From the NCBI RefSeq assembly GCF_000471905.2, contig NW_006497672.1, positions 761,221 to 825,220 of the forward strand: a stretch of DNA of 64,000 nt, in the 5' to 3' direction. This DNA is from Amborella trichopoda. Its lineage: Eukaryota; Streptophyta; Magnoliopsida; Amborellales; Amborellaceae. The translations under genes were made by a program, and so were the position numbers. This document shows, piece after piece, positions 33,831-45,048 of this stretch. The notes under the pieces were generated by a model, which saw only the letters and a program-made list of their open reading frames with translations, was not told where the DNA came from and searched no databases. Every line of letters starts with the position of its first letter. The stretch's first letter is position 1.

Positions 33831-34044
33831 GAATCAACCATCTTATTTTCCTCGGATGAAAGAGATACATTTTATCGCAGTTATTTTCTTTTGTGAGTGG
33901 TGAAACTGCATGATGGATTTGTAACATCCTTAATAGTGTGATTTTTGGCTTGTAACTCCTTTTAATGCAATAAAAGAGTTAAACCTTATTTGAACTGTAT
34001 TGCTTGTCTTTTTTAACTCTTTGATGTGGCTCATTGAGTCTGCA
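33831..34044 (-). other. TE-C post-pol sequence up to the TE-D insertion
   Basis: Noncoding. The minus strand has TTTTATTGCATTAAAAGGAG and TTACAAGCC just after the integrase stop, matching TE-B 44,695-44,740 (TTGCATTAAAAAGAGTTACA). This fixes the orientation and places the TE-D insertion about 215 bp beyond the end of pol. Confidence 0.6.
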
Positions 34045-35330
34045 TCATGGGTAGTATTTCTTTATGTATCGCCCATTGATAGGGGGCAATGCCTCCGCTC
34101 CATCAGAATGTACGACTATGTAAGCTCCATTTGGAGAGACTTTCTTGATTATAAAGGGATCTACCCACGTGGGTTCAAACTTCCCTTTTCGTCGCCCATG
34201 CATAACAATCGGCCTCTTAATGGTTAAAACCAGATCCCCACGAGTGAATGAGCGGACTTTGACTAACTTGTCAAAGGCCCTCTTCATTCTCCCCTAGTTG
34301 AGTTCGAGATTCTGCTGAGCTTCCAACCACTTTTCATCAAGCGCATCCAATTCTTGATACTGAAGTTTGACCCTATCATCTTCGGTTAGTCCTTGGTGTA
34401 CAACGACACAAAGTGAAGGGATTTGAATTTCAAGAGGTAAAACTGCCTCACCCCCATAGACTAGGGAAAAAGGAGTGGAATCGGTGGCATTTCATGTGGT
34501 AGTCTGATCAGCCCACAAGGATTCATGAAGCTTCTCATGCCAAGTCTTCTTTGTCTTCGATGCCGATTTCCTTAAAATGTCGCACAGGGACTTATTGAAA
34601 GCTTTGGATAATCTGTTGGCTCGAGGGTGGTTAATAGTTGAGTCCTTCCACTCGAAACCGAACTGGTTGACCAAGCAATCAATGCGATGGCTTCTGAACT
34701 GAGGGCCATTGTCAGACACGGTCCGGTCTGGCACTCTAAACCGATATATGATGTGATGTCACACAAAGTTAGCCACGGTGGTCTCCAGAACTTGCTTAAG
34801 GGGAACTGCTTCATCCCACTTCAAGAAATAGTCTGTTGCAGCTAGAATAAAAATATGACCCATCATCGAAGGTGATTCAATGGGCCCGATAATTTCCATA
34901 CCCCATTGTGAGAAGGGCCATGATGCCACTATAGGGTGTAAGGGCTCTAGAGGCTGATGAATGAGGCTCAAGTGTATTTGGCACACCTGACACTTCTTAG
35001 CATAGTTTAAGGAGTCAGCAATCATCAAAGGCCAACAGTAACTCCAATCTGCGTATCCGATCATAGAGCTTAGGGCCAGACTGATGCAATCCACAGATGC
35101 CTGAGTGTACTTCTTCTAGGACCTTATTTGCTTCTTGTGCGTCTACACATCTACGAAGAATACTGTCAAATGACAACCTAAAGAGAGGGTATACTTGGTA
35201 GACATTCGACGCATGCTATTGTGCTCGGCACGATCTTCTGGGAGTCTACCCTGGCTTAGAAAATTAGTGATGAACTCTCTCCAATCTTCTACCTGCTCGA
35301 TTTCCATGCATATTGGGTCGAAGAACTCCG
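34045..35330 (-). pseudogene. int: TE-C integrase
   Basis: DDE integrase of Tat/Ogre type, which would insert the cDNA. The N-terminal HHCC finger is visible (EVHSGICGLHQ...CQVCQIH, about 35,000-35,120). In the catalytic core the first acidic residue is Glu instead of Asp (WGMEII, codon 34,894-34,896). The second Asp is kept (VSDNGPQF). The third Glu is Lys (RLSKAFNK, codon 34,603-34,605). The C-terminal part ends GRYIKKYYP with a stop at 34,045. Frame changes split it near 34,490 and 34,760. Two altered catalytic positions make it almost certainly inactive. Confidence 0.85.
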
Positions 35331-35524
35331 ACTCTTGATTTTGAACCTTAGCTCATTGACTCTGTGCCATTTTGTGTTCAGTCTTGATAACTTCTTTAGC
35401 TGATAGAAGTGCTCCGAATGGATAAGGAGGGCACTCGGGGAAGAGGTTTCTCTCATCATCCACATCAACCTCGTTTCTTAGTTCAATATGTCTCCACTCT
35501 ACCATTCAAGCAGGTGTGGGCCCT

Positions 35525-35960
35525 AGTTAAGACAATTGAATTGTAGCTCCAAATTTTGCGAGGGCATCGGCCTGCAAGTTTAGCCTCCTGGGGGTATGAC
35601 TCAAGGATACATCGTCAAACTCGGCCATATACGATTTCGCAGTATCGTGATAAGGCATGAGAGTATCTTTTCTCATGTCATTTATGCCTTTAAGCTGACG
35701 AATGACCAACTCAGAGTCCCATAGATCGTGAGCTGCTCCAAGTCTAGATCAAAAGCTATCTCTAATCCAATAATAAGGACCTGATATTCTACCTCGTTAT
35801 GGGAACTAACTTCAATGAGATAGAAATAAAGAGGCAATATTCCTCCTTTCGGAGTCTAGAATACCACTTTGGTGCATCCTTGGTCAGATTGGAAGGCTCC
35901 GTAGAAGTACATCTCCCACATGGGAGCAAACTCTGCACATAATACTTCTTCATCGGGGAG
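35525..35960 (-). pseudogene. TE-C second (archaeal-type) RNase H domain
   Basis: The domain typical of Tat-lineage pol, placed between the ordinary RNase H and integrase. Landmarks are MYFYGAFQSD (the position of the first catalytic Asp is Tyr), VEYQVLIIGLEIA and IRQLKGINDMRKDT, ending with HTPRRLNLQADALAKFGA. A stop and a frame shift lie near 35,860 and 35,720. TE-B has the homologous domain at 42,691-43,135. Confidence 0.75.
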
Positions 35961-35965
35961 GTCAC

Positions 35966-36310
35966 TTAATAAAGGAGATTTCGTCGATACAAGATGTGCT
36001 CCAAGGAAATCAGCCAAGGCTTGGCTGTTGATGGCCTTTGTGGGACATATGTGATGTCAAATTCCATCAACAATAATGCCCACTTAGCAAGACGTTCTGA
36101 TAGGCATGAGCTTGTCATGAGAAACTTTACTGGATCTTCTTTTGATATAATTCCTACTTCATTACGGAGCAAGTAGTGGCAGAGCTGTTGTACTGCAAAA
36201 GTTAGGGCCAGGCACATCTTCTCAATAGGGGATAATTCTTCTTGGCCCTTTGCAGAGGTTGAGATATTACAATGCAGTTTCTTTCCCTTCATCATTGTTC
36301 TATGTCAACA
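35966..36310 (-). pseudogene. rnh: TE-C RNase H
   Basis: Ty3/gypsy RNase H that degrades RNA in RNA:DNA hybrids. It shows SPIEKMCLALTFAVQQLCHY, KEDPVKFLMTSSCLSERLAK and WALLLMEFDITYVPQ, matching TE-B 42,390-42,620. The early part before 36,295 is out of frame. Confidence 0.75.
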
Positions 36311-37660
36311 ATGCCCTAAGCGACTCGACGAGAGCAGCAACGTACAGGATGAGGGGTTTTCCTAACACCTTGTTGAGAGCACTGGAGGACTGAGTAAATA
36401 ATGTTTGATGTCATCAAGGGCTGCCTGACATGCTTCATCCCAAATGAACGGGGTATCCTTCTTAACTGGTGTGTAAAGGGTTTACAACGACCTTAGAGGT
36501 TCAAGATGTACCTGCAGATATAGGTCAGCTGTCCTTAGAGAGATCGCAGTTCTCACAATGTAGTTGGTGGTGGCATTTCCTGGATCGCATTGATCTCGAC
36601 TGGCGCAACTTCCAATCCTCTTTGTTTAACAATGAACCCCAAGAACATTCTTGAGCGCACGTTAAAAGCATACTTCAGTGGGTTCATTTTGAGTCGTAAT
36701 CCGTTGAACACCTTTTTAAAGTCTCCTATGTGAGCGTCTTTCTCTTCGGATTTTACCAACAAGTCATCTACATAGCATTCCACCTCTTTGTGCATCATGT
36801 CTTTGAAGATGGTCGTCATTGCTCTCATATATGTGGCGTAAACATTCTTCAATCTAAAAGGCATCATTGTGTACTAGAAGACCCCTTTTAGAGTCACGAA
36901 CGTGGTGGCTTCCTCATCTTCTGGTGCCATATGTATTTGATTATACTCGGAGTATCCATCCATGAAGGAGAATATTTATCAGTGAGCCGTAAATCAATTA
37001 GCATCTTTGTGAATGACAATGGGAAGTCATCCTTGGGGCAGGCGGTATTCAGGTCGCGAAAGTCGATGCAGACCCTAATTTGGCCATTCTTCTTCTTGAC
37101 TAGAACAACATTTTACAGCCATTTTGGGTACATGACTTCTCAAATGAAGCTGGCTTGCCTGAGTTTAGTCACCTCAGCATCTATTTGCCTTTCGAGGTCA
37201 GGTCTAAACCTCCTTGATTTCTGCTTGACGGGCTTGACGGAGGTATTGATGCGGAGACGATGAACTGCGACTTGAGGATCTAAATCACGAATTTCGTGGT
37301 AATGCCAAGCAAAGACATCTTGGTTTGCTCGTAAGAAGGCAGTAAACTTCTCCATCTCTTCTGACAACATATTTGCAGAGATGAAAGTGGGTCTGGGATT
37401 AACCTCATCCCCTAGATTTATCTCTTCGAGTTCATCAGCTGTGGCTTGGCCACCTTCTTCCCATTCTTTCGGGGCCTCTTGCAACTCCTCATCATTGGCT
37501 TCATAGATCTTCTCATTAACCTCAAGTGCAGTGACCCATGATCCTGACATCTCTGCTTCGAGTAGAGGTCTAGGGTAGGTCATGATTTCTGTGCCTTTCT
37601 CGCACTGAGGGACAGAAGGGTCAACCTCAAACATGGACAACATATCAGGCTGTAGGATTT
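36311..37660 (-). pseudogene. rt: TE-C acidic linker and reverse transcriptase
   Basis: Starts with an acidic linker (LLEAEMSGSWVTALEVNEKI, then EELQEAPKEWEEG), then NQDVFAWHYHEIRDLDP and QKSRRFRPDLERQI, the usual entry to Ty3/gypsy RT. The palm motif YVDD is intact (36,763-36,774, minus), followed by HIGDFKKVFNGLR and MFLGFIVKQRGLEV. The middle part, 36,870-37,140, is out of frame with stops. Between Gag (37,808) and this linker there is no protease. Confidence 0.85.
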
Positions 37661-40600
37661 TGATTTGAAAATTAAAAGGAGGTTGAGATTTAGTGATTAT
37701 GGGGCTAGTGCACCCTCATATGAATCGCTCGGTCTTTGCATGAGTGTTTACAGTGTTTGCCATGTGCTAACTGATGCTTCATATACCTGTACCATGTGGC
37801 AAGCTTCTTAAGAATAGAAGCTCTGCCCTCTTGATTCTCCCAGCCTCTGCTCAAAGTCATGCTCAAGAGGCCACTGGGGTTTCTTTGATTTTGACTTCTT
37901 GTGCTTCTTTGAAGAAGACAACTCCACTTTGGTTCGAGCAGCTAGGGCGTCAGCAACTGTTAAGAATCCAGCTGCCTGAGTTAGCGTTTTCTTCAACCGC
38001 GTCCGATGCGTCATGCTTATATTGGTTCCTTCCAGTTCTCTATCAAGAGCCTCGAAGTCTGGACATTTCAAAGTTGTACCTACATGAGACATAAAAGAAG
38101 AAGAATAAGAAGAAAAAGAAGAATAAGAAGGAGACGGGTTAGTAGCTGAGGGACTTCTAAGGTCGTTCCCCTCATCGGACTGGTCTGGGCAGCTTTTTAT
38201 GTCATCACCAGAGTTGGACTTGTTTAGGAAGTCTTTCTGGTCTTTCTCCTTCTTAGACCATTGGGGAGTTCTTTTAACATCGTCACCCTCATGGGACGTA
38301 TTCTGCGAAGAAGATGGCTCGAGGACATCCTCTTAACGAGGTGAGGAAGCTAGGATGATTGCGCCGGGGATAAAGTCTAGTAAAGTTGGGAATGGGGTAA
38401 GAGGCCTAAGAAATTCCTGCTCAATTGGTGGTTGCGCAGTCTTGTTTCTCCGGCGACCAGCCCTTAGTGCCTGTCTCTTTTTGGTTTTCATTGACAGCAG
38501 TTGGTCCATCTTGCTTAGTTTATGAACTTCTCTAGCTTGATGAACTTCTTCTCGCTTAAGGACTTGAGTCTACTCCGCCCGTGTCGGACTATCCATGATT
38601 AAGAAGATAGGGTTTAGCAAGATTTGAGTCATCATTGCCCAAGACTTGTGTGAGGAGGTCCTCTCGTACCAGTGGAGCAGTGGTTTGGGGACCTCTCTCT
38701 TGAACATTGTAAGACTCTTAGCATCCCTGTATTTTCTTTGTGATTATATAATGGAAACTGGAGCATTCGCTCAGGTCATGACCCCATATCTGATGGTACG
38801 GGCACCAATGCTTCTCAGTTCCCTGAGCGAGGCATTAAGGCTACCTTGCCGGTTTTGGTGTGATGAGGCCTTCTTCAAGCATCAAAACGAACAAGGCACG
38901 AAGGAGATCAAGCGCTTCGTCTTCCTCTTGGACTGTCACTGCGTGAGAGGCCTCTATTGCCCCGAATGCTTTCTTTAGCTCTTCAAGTTTTATTTGACCC
39001 TTCTGGATTAGGGCCTCGATAATGTCTTTTAACGTGCCGCATTCCTCTGTGGGGTGGTTTATCCTCTGATGATTAGCACAGTGATTCGTGGGAATTGAGT
39101 CCGGCCTGATCAGGGAACTTCGTCTTTGAGAGCTCGATCATGTTCTGTTCTAGTAATAATCGGAGTAGTACTGGGACCCATTCCTTTTCAAAGGGGTAGA
39201 CTTTGTTCCTATGCCTGGTCCAATAATCATCTCGATTAAGGTTCGCAAGTGGAGGTACTCAGTTGTACGACTGTTGTTGCTTGCCCGCCTGAGGCACTGT
39301 CTTTGTTGTGCTTACCCCTTTCAATAGGTCCAAAGTCTAAGAGGGAGCCTTCATTGGGTCGCTTATGGTGACAGGTACATTAATCACTTCTTTCTGTTGG
39401 TTGCCTTGGGTATTGGTCCGAGAGCTACCATTTCCCCGATTGTTTCTTAAGCTTGTAGACTGTTGTCGTGGCCCGCCATGGTGGTGTGACAGGCTTTCTA
39501 TGGGGACCGATTTAGAGATCAGCTTTGACATTGACGTTGGATTGGAGGCCTCAACATGTAGAGCAATCTCAAGTTGAATGTTTCGCACATAGGTTTGAAC
39601 TACTTCCTTCTCCGGTATGGGATTGGGATGGCGAGTGGTCAAATCTCTTCACCTTTATATGAATTGATCCATAGGCTCATCGAGGTCTTGGGTCAAGGTG
39701 AGAAGCTCAATGGTTTGAACCTCTCTCTCGACCTCATAGAAACGTTGGTCGAACAGTTTCTCCATTTTCCCCAAGTTTGCACTTAGTTTGGAGGAAGTGA
39801 AGCATACCACTGGAAAGCAGGGCCATCAAGAGTTTCAACAAACTGTGGAGAAGGAGCCTCCCATCAGCCGCTGTTTCTTGACACGTTGCTTCGTAGTGAG
39901 CGATATGCTGGTTCGAGGAAGTGGTTTCATTGAATAGGGGAAACTTCCCTTTCTTGTAATCCGAGGGAAACTACACCTAGTCAATGTGTGAAGGTTACGA
40001 ATTTTGAGAAGGCGTTGCATCCATTATTCGCGAGATTTGTCTGTTCTTTAGGTTGTGAGTCACCATAGCATCGATGTCTGCCTATGAGACTAAGTGAAGG
40101 AAATAATTGTCCTGTGAGGCAGAGGGAAGGGGCTGCCTTGAAGGTTCATCATGTGAATGATGGAAATTGACCTCATGGTCAGCCGATTGTTGCGCGACAT
40201 CTATGCGATCAATCTTCTCCATCATTGTGCACACCATGTCTTCGAATTTACTCATACGCTTTTCTTGGGTACGAGAGCTGATGGGATATCAAGTCCTTCG
40301 TCAGGCTAGTTTACGACCATTACACTGATTGTTTCTCCAGGGAGGTCGGCCTTAGCTGCAGTTTAGGGCTTTTGAACTTGACGGGTCGCATGCGGCAGAT
40401 CGGTCAACATGCCCCTACTGGACTCGAGTCTTGTATGCCGACCGTGTGAGGATCGGTTCTCAACGATTTTGGGACAGTGGTTGTTGGGTGGCTGGGTCAT
40501 CTTCTACGACACTAACCACAATGTAGGGTTCAAAGCCTTCTTCTTCATGCTTTGTCATATGAAGAGGGTAAAAGGGATTCAGACAAAGAGGGTTGTCAGA

Positions 40601-40728
40601 GCTAGTTGCCCAGACCGTCTTGGTTGCTTCCCGAGTAAAAATATGTAGACCCCTATCGCGTTTAGCTTTGAGGTTTTGATAGACCTCATGCCAGAACTGC
40701 GATCGCATCAGCGGCTGGTCGGCTCCTC
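37661..40728 (-). pseudogene. gag: TE-C Gag
   Basis: Gag with stops and frameshifts. The capsid-like part is at 39,337-39,830 (EKEVVQTYVRNIQLEIALHV). Knuckle 1 is at 39,039-39,080 (CANHQRINHPTEEC) and knuckle 2 at 38,763-38,804 (CPYHQIWGHDLSEC), both CX2HX4HX4C. The C-terminal region at 37,808-38,092 ends soon after a segment equivalent to TE-D EAYHMVQ and then passes straight toward the RT linker without a protease. The 5' end at 40,728 is cut: the leader, primer site and 5' LTR are missing. Confidence 0.75.
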
Positions 40729-40729
40729 T

Positions 40730-41425
40730 TGCGCAGGAAAGAGTTGTTTCCATTAGGTGAAGCAACGGGTGTGGGCCAGGAACTGAGGTTATCCTGGACG
40801 GAGTTCGGAGACACCAGCCTCATCAAGCCACAACAAGAGAGCCTCAGACAGATACTGACCCAGGCAGTTGGATTCTCGATAGCCGCTAATGCCCTGTCAA
40901 CCGGAGCAAAAATCGTCATCTTCAGGTTCCTACGCCCACGAGGCCTACCACATGATCCAGTGCATGAGCAGTCACCTAGCATAGGGCAAGCACCAAGTGA
41001 TCCCAGTCACGAGGTCATGGACTCCCCATTCGAAGCTGACCCTTCCATTGCCTGGACTAGCTAGAGATCGGTACTCTCTCACACTGTCCCCCTCCTAGAA
41101 GCCGAGATGTCCGGATCATGGGCTTCTACATTCAAGGTCAACGAAAATTCTGGTGAGTCTACTATCGAGGAACTCCAGGAAGCTCAAGAAGAGTGGGAAG
41201 AAGGCGATCAGGCCACAACTGATGAGCTCGAAGAGATCCTAGGGGATGAGGCCGATCTAAGGTTGACTTTTATCTCAGCAAAAATGTCCCCAGAGGAGAA
41301 AGAAAGTTACATCTCCCTCCTCCGAGAAAATAGAGACATCTTCCCCTTGAATTATCATGAGATGACTGGTCTAGACCCTCATATTACTATCCATTGCCAT
41401 GGTGTTGATCCAACCATCTAACCCA
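40730..41425 (+). pseudogene. TE-B Gag C-terminus and acidic linker
   Basis: Resumes TE-B after the TE-C insertion. Residues GDTSLIKPQQESLRQILTQA and VGFSIAANAL align with TE-D (GTSLRKSQQEHLREMLAQV) and TE-C. Then, after only about 100 bp, the RT-proximal linker starts (LLEAEMSGSWASTF, EELQEAQEEWEEGDQ, SLLRENRDIFPLNYHE). The protease segment present in TE-D is absent. A stop at 41,419-41,421 ends the frame. Confidence 0.75.
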
Positions 41426-42290
41426 TGAAGCAGAAATCAAGATGGTCTAGACCAAACCTCGAGATGCAGATCGATGTTGAGTTGAATAAACTCTGGCAAG
41501 CAGAATTCATACGTGAAGTCAATACCCAAAATGGCTGACAAACGTTGTCTTTGTCAAGAAGAAGAATGGCTAAATCAGAGTCAATATTGACTTCTGTGGT
41601 TTGAACATTGCCTGCCCCAACGATGACTTCCCCCTTCTGATCACGGAGATGTTGATTGATCCACAGCTCATTGCCTAATCTTCTCCTTTATGGATGGGTA
41701 TTCTGGTTATAATCAAATTAGGATGGCCCCTGAAGATGAGGAGGCCACTGCATTCTTGACCCCAAGAGGTGTCTTTTGCTACACTGTGATGCCTTTCGGG
41801 TTAAAGAATGCCGGTGCAACATACCGGCCAGTCATGACGACCATCTTCAAGAACATGACCCACAAGGAGGTCGAGTACTATGTGGATGACCTGGTGGTGA
41901 AATCTGAAACAAAGGACGCCCACATACAAGACCTCAAAAAGGTATTCAAACGACTGCGGCATCACCAACTCAAGACGAACCTAATGAAATGCACCTTCAG
42001 CGTATGCTCAGGAATGTTCTTAGGGTTCATCGTGAGGTACTCAAAACTGGAGATGTAGCCAGTCAAAATCAAGGCAATTCAGGACATGCCACTGCATGTG
42101 ACCGACCATGAACTATGGTCTCTTCAAGGACAGCTCGCCTACATTTGAAGGTTCATCTCGAACCTTTAAGGGCGACGTAAGCCCTTATCACATCTCCTAA
42201 AGAAGGACACTCCCTTAATATGGGATGAGGCATGCCAAGTTTCACTCGATGATAGGAAGCAATACTTATTGAATCCTCCAGATCTCTGTT
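41426..42290 (+). pseudogene. rt: TE-B reverse transcriptase
   Basis: Ty3/gypsy RT. Visible are QKSRWSRPNLEMQI, VVFVKKKNG, DGYSGYNQIRMAPEDEEATA, TVMPFGLKNAGATY and the catalytic YVDD at 41,879-41,890, then MFLGFIVRYSKLEM. Damage includes a one-base deletion near 41,520 (relative to the readable frame that follows), a stop near 41,572, a frameshift near 41,680 and a stop at 42,056. The YVDD core is intact but the gene cannot be translated through. Confidence 0.9.
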
Positions 42291-42690
42291 GAGAAGGCCT
42301 CTCATCCTGTACGTGATCACTCTTGATGAGTCACTCGGGGCACTCGTAGGGCAGAACAATGATGGAGGGAAAGAGACAGCGCTTTATTATCTCAGCCGTA
42401 GAATGCAAGGGGTCGAGAAGAATTACCCTCCCATCCAGAAGATGTGCCTAGCCTTGATCTTTGCGGTACAAAAGCTTCACCATTACATGCTCGGTCATGA
42501 AGTCAAGTTAATCTTCGAGGCAGACCCGGTCAAGTTCCTTATGACCCGGCCATGCTTGTCAGGATGTTTGGCCAAGTGGGCATTACTGCTGATGGAGTTT
42601 GACATCACGTATGTACCATAGAAGGCAGTCAAAGGTCAAGCCCTAACAGACTTCGTCACGGCTCACCCAGTTCCTTCAGAATCTCCCTTG
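42291..42690 (+). pseudogene. rnh: TE-B RNase H
   Basis: LILYVITLDESLGALVGQ at the start, ALYYLSRRMQGVEKNYPPIQ, KMCLALIFAVQKLHHYMLGH and WALLLMEFDITYVP. A TAG at 42,619-42,621 falls where TE-C has a Gln codon. After it comes KGQALTDFVTAHPVP, the usual bridge to the second RNase H. Confidence 0.85.
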
Positions 42691-43135
42691 TCGAGTGATT
42701 TCCCAGATGAAGAAGGTTTCTGTATCGTGCAAACTCAGTCTTGGGAAATGTACTTTGAAGGAGCATTTCAGTCTGATAGAGGGGGCACTGGAGTTGTGTT
42801 CTTAACTCTCGATTGTGAAATGATCCCTATATCCTTCTCACTTGCAGAGGCTTTTTCTCATAACGAATACGAGTATCAAGCCCTCATAATCGGATTGGAA
42901 ATAGTCCAAGGGCTAGACTTAGAACACCTGGACATCTTCGGTGACTTTTAGCTGATCATCCGGTAGCTTAAGGGGATATAAGACGTAAGGAAAGATACCC
43001 TTAAGCCTTATCATGACGTGGCCCAATTCGATGATTTCTCCCTGAGTCATATCCCTAGAAGGCTAAACTATCAGGTTGATTTACTCTCGATGCTCGGTGC
43101 AACCATTCAACTGTCGTCATTAGGGCCCACTCCAA
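42691..43135 (+). pseudogene. TE-B second (archaeal-type) RNase H domain
   Basis: WEMYFEGAFQSDRGGTGVVF at the start (the first catalytic Asp is Glu), YEYQALIIGLEIVQGLDLEH and IFGDF, then stops at 42,949-42,951 and 42,964-42,966. At the latter TE-C has CAG, so it reads as a CAG to TAG change. It ends with PRRLNYQVDLLSMLGATIQ. Two RNase H domains in this order are diagnostic for the Tat lineage of plant Ty3/gypsy elements. Confidence 0.8.
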
Positions 43136-44615
43136 TTTGGGTAACCGAATGGAGACGGTTTGACTAAAGAGTCGAAGTTGACGCAGATGACGAGAGGGAT
43201 GTCTTCCTTGAATGTCCACCTTACCCATTTGGGGCACTCCTCGCAGCTAAGGATGTCGTTGAGGCAAAGCAAGAAATGTCCCAAGGAAAAGGATCCAAGA
43301 TCAAGGAGCAGGAGCCCGAATTCTTCGACCCAATGTGTGTGGAGGTTAAACAAGTAGAGGACTGGAGGGATCCTATCATAGACTTCATAAAGCATGGAAG
43401 GCTACCTCAGGATTGGGCAAAACACAACGACATACGACTGATGTTCACCAAGTACACCCTTCTCGATGGAGATGTCCTCTTTCATCTGTCATTTGACAGA
43501 TTTCTCCTCAAATGTGTCGATACACAACAGGCAGGATAAGTACTCGAAGAAGTGCACTCGACTATTTGTGTGCTGCATCAAACAGACCCTAAGCTCTACG
43601 AGCGCATACACAGACTCGGCTATTACTGCCCTTCTATGGTGCCTGATGCCCAAAACTATACCAAAAGATGTCAAGTGTACTAGATCCACTCAAACCTCAT
43701 TCATCAACCCCTGGAGCCTCTCCACCCTATAGTGACATCGTGACCCTTTTCCCAATGGGGTATGAACATTGTAGGACCCATCAATCCCCATTCTGCCTTG
43801 GGCCATGCCTTCATTCTTGCAGCGACAAACTACTTTTCCAAGTGGGCTGAAGCGATCCCTCTCAAGCAAGTTCCAGGGACCGAGGTAGCCAACTTCGTGC
43901 GTCATCACATCATCTACCGATTCGGAGTTTCGGACCGGATAATCTCTGATAATGGCCCCCATTTCAGGAGCCATCATGTTGATTGTCTGGTCAACCAGTT
44001 TGGCTTCGAGTTGAATTACTTGACTATGTACTACGCTCGAGCCAAAGGATTGGCTGAGGCATTCAACAAAACTTTGTACAGGGTGCTCCGGAAGTCAATT
44101 TCAAAATCAAAGAAGAATTGGCATGAGAAATTACCTGAAGCTCTGTGGGCTTATCGTACCACCACTCGGAATGCTACAAACTTCACTCCTTATCCCTTGG
44201 TCTATGGAGGTGAGGTGGTCTTACCCCTCGACGTTCGAATACCCTCACTCTGTGTCGCTATACATCACGAACTGGCTAAAAATGAGAGGGTCAAGCTCCG
44301 TTACCACGAGTTAGATGCCCTTGATGAAAAGAGACTAGAGGCCTAGTAGAACCTCGAGCTCAATAAAGGAAGAATGAAGAGAGCCTTCGATAAGTCTGTC
44401 AAGGTTCGCTCATTAGCTCGTGGGGATCTAGTTTTAGCAGTCAAGAGACTGATTGTTATGCATGAGCGTCGCAAATGAAAATTCGAGCCCAAATGAGAAA
44501 GTTCATTCATAATAAAAAAGGTCATGCCAAACGGGCCTATGTACTGTTAAACTTGGATTGAGGAGAGGAGATGCCCCCTATCAATGGACGATACCTAAAG
44601 AAGTATTATCCTTGA
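43136..44615 (+). pseudogene. int: TE-B integrase
   Basis: A linker (VDADDERDVFLECPPYPFG) leads to the HHCC finger EEVHSTICVLHQ...CQVY, where the second Cys is Tyr and the next codon is TAG (43,681-43,683). In the catalytic core the first Asp is Asn (GMNIVGPI, 43,765-43,767), the second Asp is kept (IISDNGPHF) and the Glu is kept (GLAEAFNK, 44,056-44,058). Then come WHEKLPEALWAYRTTTRNAT and LDALDEKRLEA followed by a stop, and a C-terminal part ending GRYLKKYYP at 44,615. The 194-residue open core is the best-preserved integrase in the window but lacks one catalytic residue. Confidence 0.9.
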
Positions 44616-45048
44616 TGCATCCCTAAAAGGTGATATGTACAGCAAGAAAAGAAGGAAATGGGTAAGAAGAACATCAAGTCGTTCAAAAGAAGTTTGTTTC
44701 TTTCATTGCATTAAAAAGAGTTACAAGTTACAATCAAAGGCCCATTACTAGGGAAGTTATAAAGCTCTTACATTGGAGGATAAGAGGACGGATACAAGCC
44801 AAAAAGAAACACTCTCCTCATGAAGAAGAAGGAAAACCCCTTGGAGAAGTTAGCTTCTGTCCCACCAAAAGAGGAGGGCTACAGGCCAAAAGAAAGAGCT
44901 AACCATTTCCAAGTCAGCTTCAATTCATCTGACGAGCCATGGCTGGTTTTCGAGGGACCAACCCACGATGGAACAACATGGACTTCACAGATGTGCCGAA
45001 GGATTTAGCTTCCAACAGACAGCGACGACTTAGCCTTCTTATTTTCCA

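Larger units (their letters stand above)
4771..40728 (-). mobile_element. TE-C: middle nested Tat/Ogre-like element, split by TE-D
   Basis: Minus strand. Reading 5' to 3': Gag (40,728 to 37,808), RT to integrase (37,660 to 34,045) and post-pol sequence to 33,831. TE-D intervenes (33,830-11,295). Then come the 3' region (11,294-7,740) and the 3' LTR (7,739-4,771). It lies between the two halves of plus-strand TE-B. The 5' LTR, primer site and start of Gag are missing at 40,728. Assignment of the 7,740-11,294 block to this element rather than to a fifth copy is inference from position and orientation. Confidence 0.65.

Noticed and set aside
40730-44615. Endogenous pararetrovirus (Caulimoviridae) instead of a retrotransposon
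   Set aside because: There are an integrase, a dual RNase H and flanking LTRs, and no movement-protein motif; these fit Ty3/gypsy Tat, not a pararetrovirus.
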